From: Xenoacremonium recifei
Taxonomy: Eukaryota > Ascomycota > Sordariomycetes > Hypocreales > Nectriaceae
Reading direction: 5' to 3'
Length of the DNA: 64,000 nt
NCBI GenBank assembly: GCA_012184525.1
Contig: WOFQ01000049.1
Span: 186,001 to 250,000, forward strand
Of the stretch, positions 1 through 10,898 are shown one piece after another. Every line of letters begins with the position of its first letter. Within the stretch, counting starts at the first letter, position 1. A program made the translations under genes and the position numbers. The notes under the pieces are model-generated. The model did not search any database, was not told the DNA's origin, and worked only from the letters and a program-made list of their open reading frames with translations.

Positions 1-349
1 GAGAAATCAGATAGTTGCTAGGTTTCCTCTGCAAAAACTAAGATGCTTTTTCTCTCTTCTTGCTGATAATTTTTGTCAAAATCTACATACAGCCTAGAGT
101 AAACCATTAATTGGGCGAAACAGAGACAAATATACTGGTACACTTCATTTTCCGTTTTTCCCCCTCCAAACCCCAGAAGAATATTCAAAGAAATCCTAGT
201 ATTTTATCCAATTTTGCGGCTTGAAAGGAGTAAGCTGGCTATACCAGGAGGCATACCAGAGCCCCTAAGATTTTTTTTTAAAGTCATGATCTCTAGCCCA
301 GCAGACTTAGACGATCCTACCCGGTACTAATGTATCAAGATTAGTCATC
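1..349. other. Left-edge non-coding sequence
   Basis: Moderately AT-rich sequence upstream of the first regulator gene, including a run of nine T at about 272-280. It presumably holds that gene's promoter. I see no open frame, RNA gene or repeat that I can support. Confidence 0.5.
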
Positions 350-2660
350 ATGTTTTCCCGTTCGCTATCATATCGAACCCCTCAATCTAGGACACGGCCA
401 TTCAGCTTGATAGCGTATTTCTTGCACAGACAATCCCCAAGAACAAGGCCGACCAGAATGGAACAGGTTACGAGAAACAGACGCAAAAGCACATTGAAGG
501 CATGCCATCGATGCCACCGCCGCAAACAGCGATGCGTGGGCTACCCGTCTTGTACAAACTGTCAAGCAGCCAATCTGAGCTGCCAAAGAACTTCCATCTC
601 GAAAGCTCAGCGGTATGCAACGCTGTCGAAGCACGAGTTGATTGGGAAAATTATCGCTCTTGAACAGACGTTGCCAGCGAACCAGGAGCCTCCTTTGAGT
701 GCTGAGTCCGAACCTGGAGCCTCTGTCCCGTCCGATCGCTACCAAACCCCAGGTGTTTCTCACGGCTCTCCTGATGACATGGATCTACCACATTTCGAGC
801 AGCAACTTTCGGCAGAGAATCAACGAGACAAATCTCCGTCAGAGATTTCAATATTGCATGCTGGATTTCAATCTGCTCGATCGCAGAGTCGGAACAGAGC
901 AGCCCGACAAACTGGTAGTCTTTCAACGTTCTCACAAGCCCAAGGGCAAAGAGCACCGCCTCCAAGCGAAGAGGATGGCTTGCAGTTTCTCATGGCGTAC
1001 TTGGAGGGCATGCACCGCAGATCACCTTTCCTCAACTTCAGCGAAATACTCGATTATCACCGGAGAAGACACGAAGAGCTTGACTCTGATACCTCTTCCA
1101 AATATCGGGCGTTCAAGCTGTATATGGTCTACGCCATTGGAGCTGCCAGCCTGCATCTGACTCGGACCTGCAACTCTGTCATGCCTGACAGTTACCTAGC
1201 CACAGCGTTGCACTTCAAACCGTCGACGGAAGAAGGCGACCTCATCCAAGAGCTCGAAGCGATAATGCTTGTGATCTTCTACAAACTGCGATCATCACTA
1301 GACCCTCGCGTTTGGTATCTGATCGGCCATGCCATGCGAAGTGCCATTGATGCAGGAATGCATCGTGCCAGTTACTATCATAACCTTGATAGCGAAACGG
1401 CTCACTCGAGACGATGCCTGTTCTGGTGCATTTATGTCCTGGAACGACATATAGGGTGGGCTTTGAAGCGACCACTGAGCATCACGGACCGAAACATCGA
1501 TGTTGAAGTGCCTCCGGAACTCATTACGCGCAATTTTCTTGGATATCACTCTGATGGTAATCCGCTTTGTCTCCATTCCCCTGTTACCACGTCGGGGCTC
1601 AGTGCTGCTACGGCAGGTCTACAGTTGACACGAATTGTCTCCCCATTATTCTTTGAAGTTCATCGTGTCGATGTGCCTCTATCTGAACTAAAGTGCAGTC
1701 TTCCATCGCTGCTGCAACAACTGGAGGCTTTCGAAAGCGTTATTCCGAAAGTGGCAGAACATGATCGAGACTGGGTCCTTATGCATTACCACGACGCAAC
1801 ACGAAAGCTGATAGAGACATTTCTGGAGGTGCTTGAGCCTGATGATCCTTTTCTTGGGAAGTGCATTCGGGCATCCGGACGAATGTGCCAGTTATTCAAG
1901 AGGATGCGTATGAAAGCACTTTCTGCGTACTCATTTCTATTGATCAACTCATTCTTCATTGCCGGATTAACGATCTGGTAAGATAATATCTGGTGTGAGG
2001 CTTGAGATGTACCTAAGATACTTACAAAAGGTCAGCTATATTTTGTTTAAGTCTCCAATGCTTTGGAGTCCCAGCACTGCTAACGATCTTCGAGCTTGCT
2101 CTTCTACCTTGGTCGCGATGGCTGAGAGGAACAACACACTGCGAAAGTACCGTGACGTCCTGGATAATATAATCGACGGTATCATGGAACACATTGAACA
2201 AGCTTCGAGCCCCTGTCAAAGATGTCCGTGTTCGAATTGCAGTCCTGAAGTCAACAATGACAGCCCGGAAGAGACACCGTCAAGTTTCAACAGACTAAAG
2301 AACACATTCAGCCAGCTCAACTTCGAGTTTCCACCACAGTCTTACCCCGAGTACTCGGTCTGGCCGCCCGCCCGCCAGAATGCCTACAGTTTGATGCGGG
2401 ATTCGGCGCCTCCAGTGGATGATGGAAATGGGAGTTCTCTTTCAGAGCCGGAACATCCGCTTAATCCAGTTGCTAGTGTGATGGCCGTTTTCCAGGACAT
2501 GGAAAATATTGAGAGTACAGCTGATTCGTATGACTGGGGGCTGGCTGGCCTTTCTACAGGGTTGTTTGAATCATCAGCCAATGCGTCATCAATGGAGGAC
2601 CCAGTATATGGGTTTCTAGGAAATAGACCAGGGAGGAATGACTCTCTCTGGTCCTTGTGA
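350..2660 (+). CDS. Zn2Cys6 fungal-specific transcription factor
   Basis: Proposed exons are 350-1977 and 2036-2660. The 58-nt intron has a GTAAGA donor and a GTCAG acceptor, and it restores frame after a stop at 1979. The protein has about 750 residues. A Zn2Cys6 cluster lies at residues 52-78 (C52, C55, C62, C68, C71, C78; spacing C-x2-C-x6-C-x5-C-x2-C-x6-C), flanked by basic residues. The middle resembles the fungal_trans domain, with a FWCIYVLER-type motif followed by R-P-L-S-I-TD. An in-frame ATG at 458 just before the cluster could be the true start. A second in-frame 60-nt candidate intron (1557-1616) is possible, but I left it unspliced. The protein probably acts in the nucleus on CGG-type sites. 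It is followed at 3383 by a sulfatase gene and may control it; that is inferred from position only. Confidence 0.85.
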
Positions 2661-3382
2661 ATCCATTCATTAATGTGATGGTATTTCCTGTTTAATTATG
2701 TTTTACGTGGAGGAGAAACACACTTATAATAGGTTTTACTGCATCTTTCAAACACTCGGTGAAGGTCACGCACGGGGTAAGACAAACGACGACCAAGAGA
2801 TTCATTAGCTGTTATATCAAGTATGTAATCACAAAAGTCGATATTCATAATAATTTGTTTCTGGTGATGCCTCTCAGGTCACTTTATTGCAGTATTCAAC
2901 CGGGACTCGGGCATATAGGCGTACGTTTGGGGGTGGTTGGCTAATTTCGTTAGTATCATATTGCTCAGTACATGGGCTCAAGGGTATACTTGCAAGATCA
3001 GATGCAAAGCCGAAGACTTGTGAAAGGCAATACATTCTAATGAGCCCGCCGCAGCTTTGCGAGTGGCCGACCAAGCGATAATCGGGAATCGGGAATCGGA
3101 CGTTGCATGCCAAGGTCCTATCGCCGACGGCGTCTGTCTTTAGCCCGACGGAGGATCGCGGATGGGGATTGATACTCGTCCCGATGGGTCTCAAACCATA
3201 CGGGGAGGAATTTCGTTTTGTAGTGAATTTTCGGTTAGTCGAGAGACTGCTTTAATTTTCACTGTCTTTTTTTCTTTTATTTCTATTCAAGAGTTAAAGT
3301 GTTGAAAAGAAGCAGGGATCGGACGAAGACCATACAATTTTCACGACCGTTACAGTCTGGATACCTTGCTTCCAAGTCCGCT
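2661..3382. other. Intergenic region upstream of the sulfatase gene
   Basis: No gene is supported here. At about 3079-3101 there is a short tandem series of AATCGGG units, and CGG triplets are frequent between 3060 and 3180. These are plausible Zn2Cys6 regulator half-sites in the sulfatase promoter, on motif resemblance only. Confidence 0.45.
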
Positions 3383-5413
3383 ATGTTACGGAACATTCTG
3401 TTGTCGCTATTAGCCCTCGCAAGCCTAGTGGCTTGCAAGAAGCCCAACATCGTTTTCATCCTTACAGATGACCAGGATCTTCATATGGAGGCCTCTGAAC
3501 ATATGCCCTATTTACAGGTTTGTTTGGCGGTGTGAATTGTAAATTCTCTACACGAACTGACGTTTCTAATGTAGGACCTGATCATCAAACAAGGTGCCAC
3601 CTACTCAAAGCACTTCTGCACTGTAGCTCTGTGTTGTCCTTCCCGAGCAACGTTATGGACAGGCAGGGCAGCACACAACCATAATGTCACCAATGTTGCT
3701 CCTCCTTATGGAGGTTACCCCAAGGTCGTTGAGCAAGGCATCAATGACGACAACCTTTTTCTTTGGATGCAAGCCGCCGGCTACAACACCTATTATACGG
3801 GCAAGCTGTGGAATTTCCACTCTGTAGACAACTTTCAAGCTCCTTATGCGAGGGGTTTCAACGGTTCCGACTTCCTCCTTGACCCGTATACGTATCAGTA
3901 CTGGAACGCCAAGATGACGCACAATGGAGGCGACCCTATTAGTTATGCCGGGAGATATTCGACCGACCTGGTCGCAGAGAAAGCGAGTAACTGGCTAAAC
4001 AATGCTCTGGAACATCCAGATGACCCCTTTTTCCTAACCGTTGCACCCATTGCACCACATTCGAACTGGGTGTTAGAGCCCGAGAAGGATCTTTCATACT
4101 TGCTGGAGCCCTTCTCCGCGCCTCGACATCAGAACCTGTTTAAAGATTACAAGATTCCACGTAATAAGGCATACAATAGCCCGATACAGGGTGGAGTGAG
4201 CTGGATGAAAGATCTACCACCATTGAATGACACTGTTCTGGAGTATAACGACCATTATCAGCGACAACGACTCAGAGCCCTCCAGGCCGTGGATGAGATG
4301 TTGGAGCAAATTGTGAATCAGCTTGAAGAGGCAGGTGTTTTGGATGATACATACATCTTCTACACCACAGACAACGGTTATCATATCAGTCAACATCGAA
4401 TGGGCCCCGGTAAAGAATGTGGCTACGGTGAGTCTGAAGTCCTCTTTCCAAGTTGCGCCCAATCAGCGATTCTTGCTCACACGGCCACTCCAGATACCGA
4501 TATTCATATTCCGTTTTATGTCAGAGGTCCCGGTATTGCTCCCGGAGACGTGGTTGACGTGGTTACCACACATACCGATGTCAGCTCGACCCTACTACGG
4601 ATTGCCGGAATTAACAAGCAATTGGACGGAACGGCGATCCCGCTGGGACATCAAGAGATAGATAACACGTTTCGACGCCGCGAGCATGCTTCAATTGAGT
4701 ATTGGGGAATAGTAAGTTGATAACTTTTCTCGAGCACGGAAACGTCAGAAGGCTAACACCTCAACCAAGGCCGGCGCAGAAGGCCTGTATGGCATTCGAG
4801 CCGACAACAACAGAGAAGCTGGCGAATGGAAAAATTACTATCGCAACAACACGTACAAGGGAATTCGGCTCATCAATGATGAATACAGCCTGTACTACTC
4901 GGTGCACTGTACTAATGAGACGGAGTTCTTTGATCTCAGAGTACGTCTTTGGATCTCACATACCCTCTCTGCCATCCTTTCTACAGATTTGAACGAACGC
5001 TAACCTTCCCTCGTGCCGAAAAGTCCGATAAGCATCAAGTGACCAACATGGCCGCCGACATCAAAGCGTTTTCGCATTATCAAATCGCCGGAAGGCCTCT
5101 GGAGCAGATCTTAATTCGCCTAGATGCTTTGATCATGGTGCTCAAAACTTGCAAGGACGATGTTTGCCTCCGGCCTTGGAATACTCTACACCCCGACGGG
5201 AATGTTCATGATTTGAAAGAGGCACTTGACGTCAAGTTTGATGATTTCTACGCTGGCCTACCGAAAATGGAATTTTATTCGTGCCCGCTAGGATACTGGG
5301 CAGACGAGGAAAGTCAGGAGCCCATGGCGGCTTGGTCTGATGAGAACGGCCAGGGAATGTTGAAACAGGACCCTGAGTTTGATTACCGCAATCACTGGCA
5401 GATGTTCACCTAA
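3383..5413 (+). CDS. Secreted arylsulfatase (sulfatase family)
   Basis: Hydrolyses sulfate esters, probably outside the cell or in the secretory pathway. Proposed exons: 3383-3517, 3575-4427, 4494-4711, 4770-4940, 5024-5413, giving 588 residues. The start at 3383 was chosen because a hydrophobic signal peptide ending near residue 18 follows directly; an upstream in-frame ATG at 3299 would bury it. Sulfatase metal ligands appear as T-D-D-Q at residues 28-31. The formylglycine site is C65 in C-C-P-S-R-A-T. A distal T-D-N-G-Y-H and G-P-G-K block completes the active site. The intron at 4428-4493 is 66 nt, in frame and without stops; it was removed because it has a GTGAGT donor and because splicing joins G-K-E-C-G-Y to D-T-D-I-H-I-P-F as the family expects. 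The last intron has a perfect GCTAAC branch site. The substrate is unknown. Confidence 0.88.
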
Positions 5414-6062
5414 ACTGTTGAACGTCCAGCGATAAAATCAGATAGGCTTCCAAAGATTTAGTTGCTCGAGGGCATTGAGACACTTTGACGGCAATAGATT
5501 CATCATTTTATAACAATTTTATCGCGTTGTCTTGTAACCCTATAATGGCGAAATCCATCAGTCCCTTGCATGAATTAGAAGAAACAGTGCCTCTCATCAT
5601 CTTCATCGTCCTAATTTTCCTGTTAGGCCTTTCGACGTGATATCGGAAAGCCGCTCCAGATTCAGAGAGGCCAGATAGTTGGAACCGCTAGCGCGATCGT
5701 GTTTGACCCTTGGCGTAGATCCGAGGAGTATGCCAGTCCTGTTGACGCAAACATAGATTGCCTATCGCCGAAGGGGTACCTGGGATCCGAATGGCCGAAA
5801 GTACGGGGGTTTCGGACGATGCCCCGAAATTGAGATCCCGATTGATCGGGATCGAAAAAGCTCCGATGCTAGGCAATCGCAGACAGGGATCTTTAGGAAC
5901 TCGCCGATTGAAACGAAGGCTCAGTCACTGAAACAGTGACAAAGGCTATGGCCCGGAGTGTGAAGTCAGCCAGGCAAGCACACACTTTTTGATCAATACT
6001 TTGCTTGGGTGGACGAAAAATCTTTCTTGTCTACCTGTTGCTATTGAACTTCTGCAGAAGCC
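5414..6062. other. Intergenic region between sulfatase and MFS transporter
   Basis: No coding sequence is supported. The region serves as 3' end of the sulfatase gene and promoter of the transporter gene. It contains GC-rich inverted repeats near 5806-5853, listed separately. Confidence 0.5.
5834..5853. promoter_or_regulatory. Palindrome in transporter promoter
   Basis: Perfect inverted repeat GATCCCGAT-TG-ATCGGGATC about 210 bp before the transporter start. A second, looser inverted pair, TTTCGG and CCGAAA, lies just upstream at about 5808-5827. CGG/CCG inverted pairs are typical binding sites of Zn2Cys6 regulators. The role is inferred; the symmetry is seen directly. Confidence 0.35.
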
Positions 6063-8361
6063 ATGACTGTCAAGGCCAAGGGACGAGATGTTGTCGTAAC
6101 GTCGACACCAGTGAACGAAAGAACTCCGCTATTGCAATCTCCAGTAGACGCGGCGGATGAGTCGTCAGTTGTGTCATTTCCAGCAGTTGAAGAAATACCC
6201 GATTCTGTAGCAGTAGCAACAGAGCCAAGCATGTCACTACCTAAACATATTGTAAACATAGTGTTTCCAGTATTGCTAATTGGTATGTTCCCTCGTCTTC
6301 TGCTGGCACATTCAGCTAACAAAACATAATAAAGGTATTTTTCTTGCCAATGCCGACGGCTCGATCGTTATCGCCACCAATCAACATATTGCTTCCGAGT
6401 TTGACGCTTTATCTTCCGCAGCATGGCTATTGACTTCGTACATACTGGCCCATTGCGCCTCACAATCTCTAGTACGCCGCTGTTTTCAGATTCCATCCGC
6501 CGGGTCATTCTGGGGACTGACATATTTTGGGAATGCAGTACGGCAAGATTAGCGACATATATGGGAGAAAAAGTAACCTAGCATTTTGTTGGACGACTTT
6601 CACAGCCGGCTGTCTCTGTGTGTAAGTTGGACCAGTCGACTTCCATTGTCCCGCATATACTTCTGCTGACGATATGTTTCAAAGAGGCGTCGGACAGACC
6701 TTTTGGCAAGTAATTGTTGGACGAGCAATAAGCGGCATCGGAGCTGCTGGAATGATTGCATTGACTTCTATTGTTATAACGGGTGCGCGTCCTACACTTT
6801 ATCCCTAGCAACAGCTCGGCTGACAGCAATTGACTGACGGGCCACAGACCTCGTACCGCTAAATGAAGTGGCCAAGTATAGAGCCTATGTCAACGTTACC
6901 GCTACGGTCTCTAGGTCCATGGCAGGACCTGCGGGCGCTTGGCTAGCAGGCAATATTGGCTGGCGATGGTAGGTGTATGAGGTTTCCTCTGCGACATGAC
7001 TCTTTTCTCTTACCAGTCACGGCTTTTAGGTGCTTCATCGCTCAGTGTCCCGTTGCCATCGGTGGGCTCGCTCTTGTACTCTGGAAACTACCGGGACACC
7101 ACACCGATCATATGCAAACGACGAAAGATGGATCACCTAAACTGGCTCGCGTCGACTTCCTCGGTGCTTTCACATTGGTGGGGACTATTCTATCCTGTCT
7201 CCTCCTTCTTGATCTCAGCACCAAGGGACCACCATGGTACTTCCTTGTCTTGCTAGGCACAGCTTTCATATTGTGCCTAGCATCATTCATAACCGTCGAG
7301 AAAAGATACGCCAAAGAGCCAATCCTACCCCTGGAGCTTTTAGCAAAACGGGACGTTTTAACATCGTATCTTGTCGCCGCAATCATGGCGGGAGGGCAGT
7401 TCGGGGTAAGTTTCCCCTTGTTCCCTTACCGAGAGACCCAGCTCACCAGCTGGTTTACACCAATAGCTGTAGCAGAGCAGGGTGGCGGTGGAAGTTCGGA
7501 TTGCTAACAAGAGTTTCTCTGAAGTTGATCTACGGTATCCCAATCTACTTCCAAATAGCAGGAAATGAGTCTGTCGCCCGTGCAGGAAGTCGAATTGTCC
7601 CGGTAGTGATTGGCAATGCTACGGGGACAATTGTTGGAGGATACATGATAAGTAAAACTGGCCGGTATAAGGCATTGACTATCTTCGGACAGTGTCTATC
7701 GATAACCTGTTTTACGCTCATGGCTTTCCGATGGCATGGACATATCAAGGCAGCCGAAGCTCTTTACGTGAGCCTGGCTGGTTATGGAATTGGGACGATC
7801 CAATCCACTACATTTGTTCACCTCGCGGCGCGACTCGATCACTCTGAAGTTGCCATAGCCGGCAGCACTTGGTTCCTTGCTCAGAGCTTTGGGGCCTTAG
7901 TCGGTGCCAGTGCCTCGACTTCTGTAATGAACGGGGTCCTAAAGTTGAAACTTGAGCAGGGGCTCAAAAGATATGAAGACAAGGATAAGGTAAGAGAATT
8001 ATTCTGGGTTTACTGTGACAAATGGTACTCGGCATCTCTCCCTCGATATGCCTTGAGACAACTGAATTCCTTCTTCTTTACTGGCCTGCTGCTAACGGAG
8101 AGTCAATAGATCATCCATCTTGTCACTCTGAGCGTGGCGTACATTCGCTCTTTACCAAATGAGATCCGGCAAATTGTGTCGTGGGCATACATCTCAAGTC
8201 TTGTCGCAGTAGATGGTGAGACCCTCAGTCTACTCTCTCGAATAAAGCTGACAGACTTTGTTCAAGTCCTATCCATAGCCTTTGTAGCATGCGCTCTAGT
8301 TGCCGCCCTCGCCATGAAAGAACGACCTCTAATGCTGAAGGCTACACAGAGTTCATGTTGA
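6063..8361 (+). CDS. MFS transporter, 14-helix type (Fnx1/Vba-like)
   Basis: Integral membrane transporter of the DHA2 (14 transmembrane segment) group, whose fungal members export drugs or move basic amino acids into the vacuole. Nine exons are proposed: 6063-6282, 6335-6471, 6539-6621, 6685-6782, 6848-6968, 7030-7405, 7525-7989, 8110-8215, 8267-8361 (566 residues). Every junction keeps phase. Family motifs are restored across them, such as L-Y-G-K-I-S-D-I-Y-G-R-K between helices 2 and 3, Q-T-F-W-Q-V-I-V-G-R-A-I-S-G-I-G-A-A-G, and D-L-V-P-L. The soluble N-terminus includes E-R-T-P-L-L, a dileucine-like sorting motif that hints at a vacuolar location. The last intron (51 nt) is in frame and could be retained. 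The gene lies between a sulfatase and an ACS permease; the substrate cannot be read from sequence. Confidence 0.85.
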
Positions 8362-9066
8362 ATAGTCACGCAAGCACACATTCGGTGCAAGAAAATAGAA
8401 TAGCTTAGTTGATATTCTATTCTGTGTCCAAAAAATGCCCCTATGCACGATTCTATTTCTCAGAGATAGATTCAACCTAAAGTATCACTATAATCACTAC
8501 GAGAAGAAAGGATGTCATTTTCCTGTCTATCTAGCAGCCTTCCAAATTCCAACCGTTTAGAAGACGTAACCCCCCAAGCTCCAATCCAACCACTAGCGTA
8601 GTTCTTTGAGTTTTCAACTCTGAGCTCTCGGAGGTTAGCAGGCTGTTTTCGGGACCAAAATCAGTCCCTGCTTCAGGTTTCTCATTATCGCCATCCGGAT
8701 GAGATCCGCCGAAAACCCCCCCTCATGCTGGGTTCTGATACGGCCCCTAAGCCGTCCTTAGTCTTTGAAGGAGGGATGCTACCCCAGCTTATCAGGCGGG
8801 ATCGCTAGCCCGCTGGATCCAACCATGACTCGGCGTAAGCTGCGCCCGCCGATAGATAATGTCTCGAGACGCTAGCGTCCTACGGAGATATGTAGAAAAC
8901 GGGAAGAGATACAGCCAGTCCTCTCGGTGATATAACACACCCTCGCTCGTCCTTGGGCTGGAGGCATTGCCCAGTCCACAACTCATCGCCTCTTGGTCAA
9001 AGGCTTTTATCTAATTTCGAAAAGCTGTCTATCTCGGAGACGAGAGGCTCTCTATCACTCGCCCAA
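8362..9066. other. Intergenic region upstream of ACS permease
   Basis: No gene supported. A perfect 10-bp palindrome CATCCGGATG lies at 8692-8701, another possible Zn2Cys6 target. A frame open from 8953 runs into the permease gene, but its first 38 residues look unlike a permease N-terminus and were excluded. Confidence 0.45.
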
Positions 9067-10898
9067 ATGGCTGGCAACCTCGAAATCGCCAACCACGATC
9101 CCGCATCGCCCCCTAGCCAGGAGGCCGTGGAGCCGGATATCCAGCGCACAGGCAGCAAGAATGCCGTAGAGTGCACGACTATCGAGAAGACAGACGTCAG
9201 CGCTCTCGCACTCGACACTGTCGCCGCCACAGAGGAATACTCGCCCGCCTACTATCGAAAGCTGCTATGGAAGATCGATCTCTGCCTTCTGCCCGTCATG
9301 TGGCTCTGCTACGGCACCCAACAGGCCGACAAGCTTGCACCCAGCGTGCAGGCCGTGTTTGGCATCCGTGAAGACACGCATCTGCATGGGGAGCAGTATA
9401 ATTGGCTGACCACTGTCTTCTATCTGTCATATATGGTCTGCGAGGCACCGGCTAACTTGCTCCTGCAAAAATGCCATACCGCCAAGTTCCTATCTATTGT
9501 CATCTTCCTCTGGGGTGTTGTCGTTCTCTGCACAGCTTTCGCCAAAAACTTCGCCCAGCTCATGATTCTTCGCTCTTTCCAGGGCGCTCTTGAATGCACC
9601 ATCTCTCCAACCTTTATGCTGATGACTGGCATGTGGTACACATCCGGTGAGCACACTCTACGATCCATCATTTGGGGCACGTCAAACGCTGGTATGAATG
9701 TCATAACGGGCCTCATCAACTATGGAATTGGTCTCCATGCCCAAAAGCACCCTGGCGGATTGGCTCCATGGAAAGGCATCTCGCTATTTCTCGGAGGTCT
9801 CACAATTTTCGACGCAGTTTTGGTCTGGTTGATGCTAGGCACACCACGAGAGGTCCGATGGCTCACAGAGGATCAGAAACGAGCTGCTATTGCGCGAGTT
9901 GTTTCTAATAAAACCGGGTCAGATCGCGAGAAGAGGAAAGAGTTCAAATGGGATCAGGTTTGGATTACGCTTCGTGATCCCCAAACCTACTTCTTCTTTT
10001 TCGTGACCATTATCAACACTTTGCCCAGTGGAGCCAACAACACCTTCTCCAAACTCATTTGGAAGTCCTTTGGATTCTCCAGCCTGGACACCTTACTCAA
10101 GGGATCGACTCCATATTATAGCCTCAGTGTTTGCTACTTCCTCCTTGTCGGTTATATTACTATGAAAAAGCCTAACCTTCGATGTAAGTATCTTTTTCAC
10201 GAATTTATCCCGTCGCACTCCCTACATTATTTGTGATTTCGACATCGCTAACAGGAAACAGTTGTGATTATGATGTTTTCGCTTGTCCCAGCGTTCGCCG
10301 GAATGATGGCTCTAGCGCTGCTCCCAACAGACCGTATGCGTTGGACCAGATGGGCGATGTACATGCTTTCTGTTTTTGGAACCCTTCCAGGTTTGAGTAA
10401 GTTTCTCTTTCACTGCTCCTTGGTCCTCCTTATAAGGCCATCAACCGGATAAGAAGCTAATGTTGGACTGATATAGTGATCTGGACATTCCTTCCTTCCA
10501 ACGTAGCTGGACAAACGAAGAAGACTGTAACTGCGACCGTTTTATTCGTTGCCTTTTGCGTTGGAAACGCTATTGGCGCGCAAATGTTTGTAGCCAGCGA
10601 TGCTCCGAAGTACATCAGGGGTCTTACGGCGTGTGGTGTTCTTTATGGCGTCGAATTTATCTCCATGGGCTCGTGGCGATTTTACTGTAAGTTATTAACT
10701 CAATGTACCAGTCCGAGTGTGATTGAGTATGTGTCGCTGATCGGTGTGCTTTCCCTAGATATCTGGCAAAACAAGAAACGCGCCAAAATGATTGCTAGCA
10801 TGGGCATTTCGCCGGAAGAAAGCGAGCGACTGGGAAAGCTCAACGCCGAGAGCGACATGACCGATTACGAGAACATTCATTTCAAGTACCAATACTGA
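9067..10898 (+). CDS. MFS permease of the Dal5/anion:cation symporter family
   Basis: Plasma-membrane symporter of the ACS group, which includes the allantoate permease Dal5, the nicotinate transporter Tna1 and the sulfur-compound transporter Soa1. Proposed exons: 9067-10183, 10262-10396, 10477-10686, 10759-10898 (533 residues, usual size). Each intron has a GTAAG donor, and all phases agree. The soluble N-terminus runs to about residue 75, followed by K-I-D-L-C-L-L-P-V-M-W at the first helix. The segment around F-Q-G-A-L-E-C-T-I-S-P resembles the helix 4-5 motif of Dal5 relatives. The start at 9067 was preferred over 8953 because the acidic, hydrophilic leader typical of the family begins there. 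Neighbouring sulfatase suggests an organic-sulfur or sulfate-ester substrate; this is inference from context, and other organic anions are equally possible. Confidence 0.87.
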
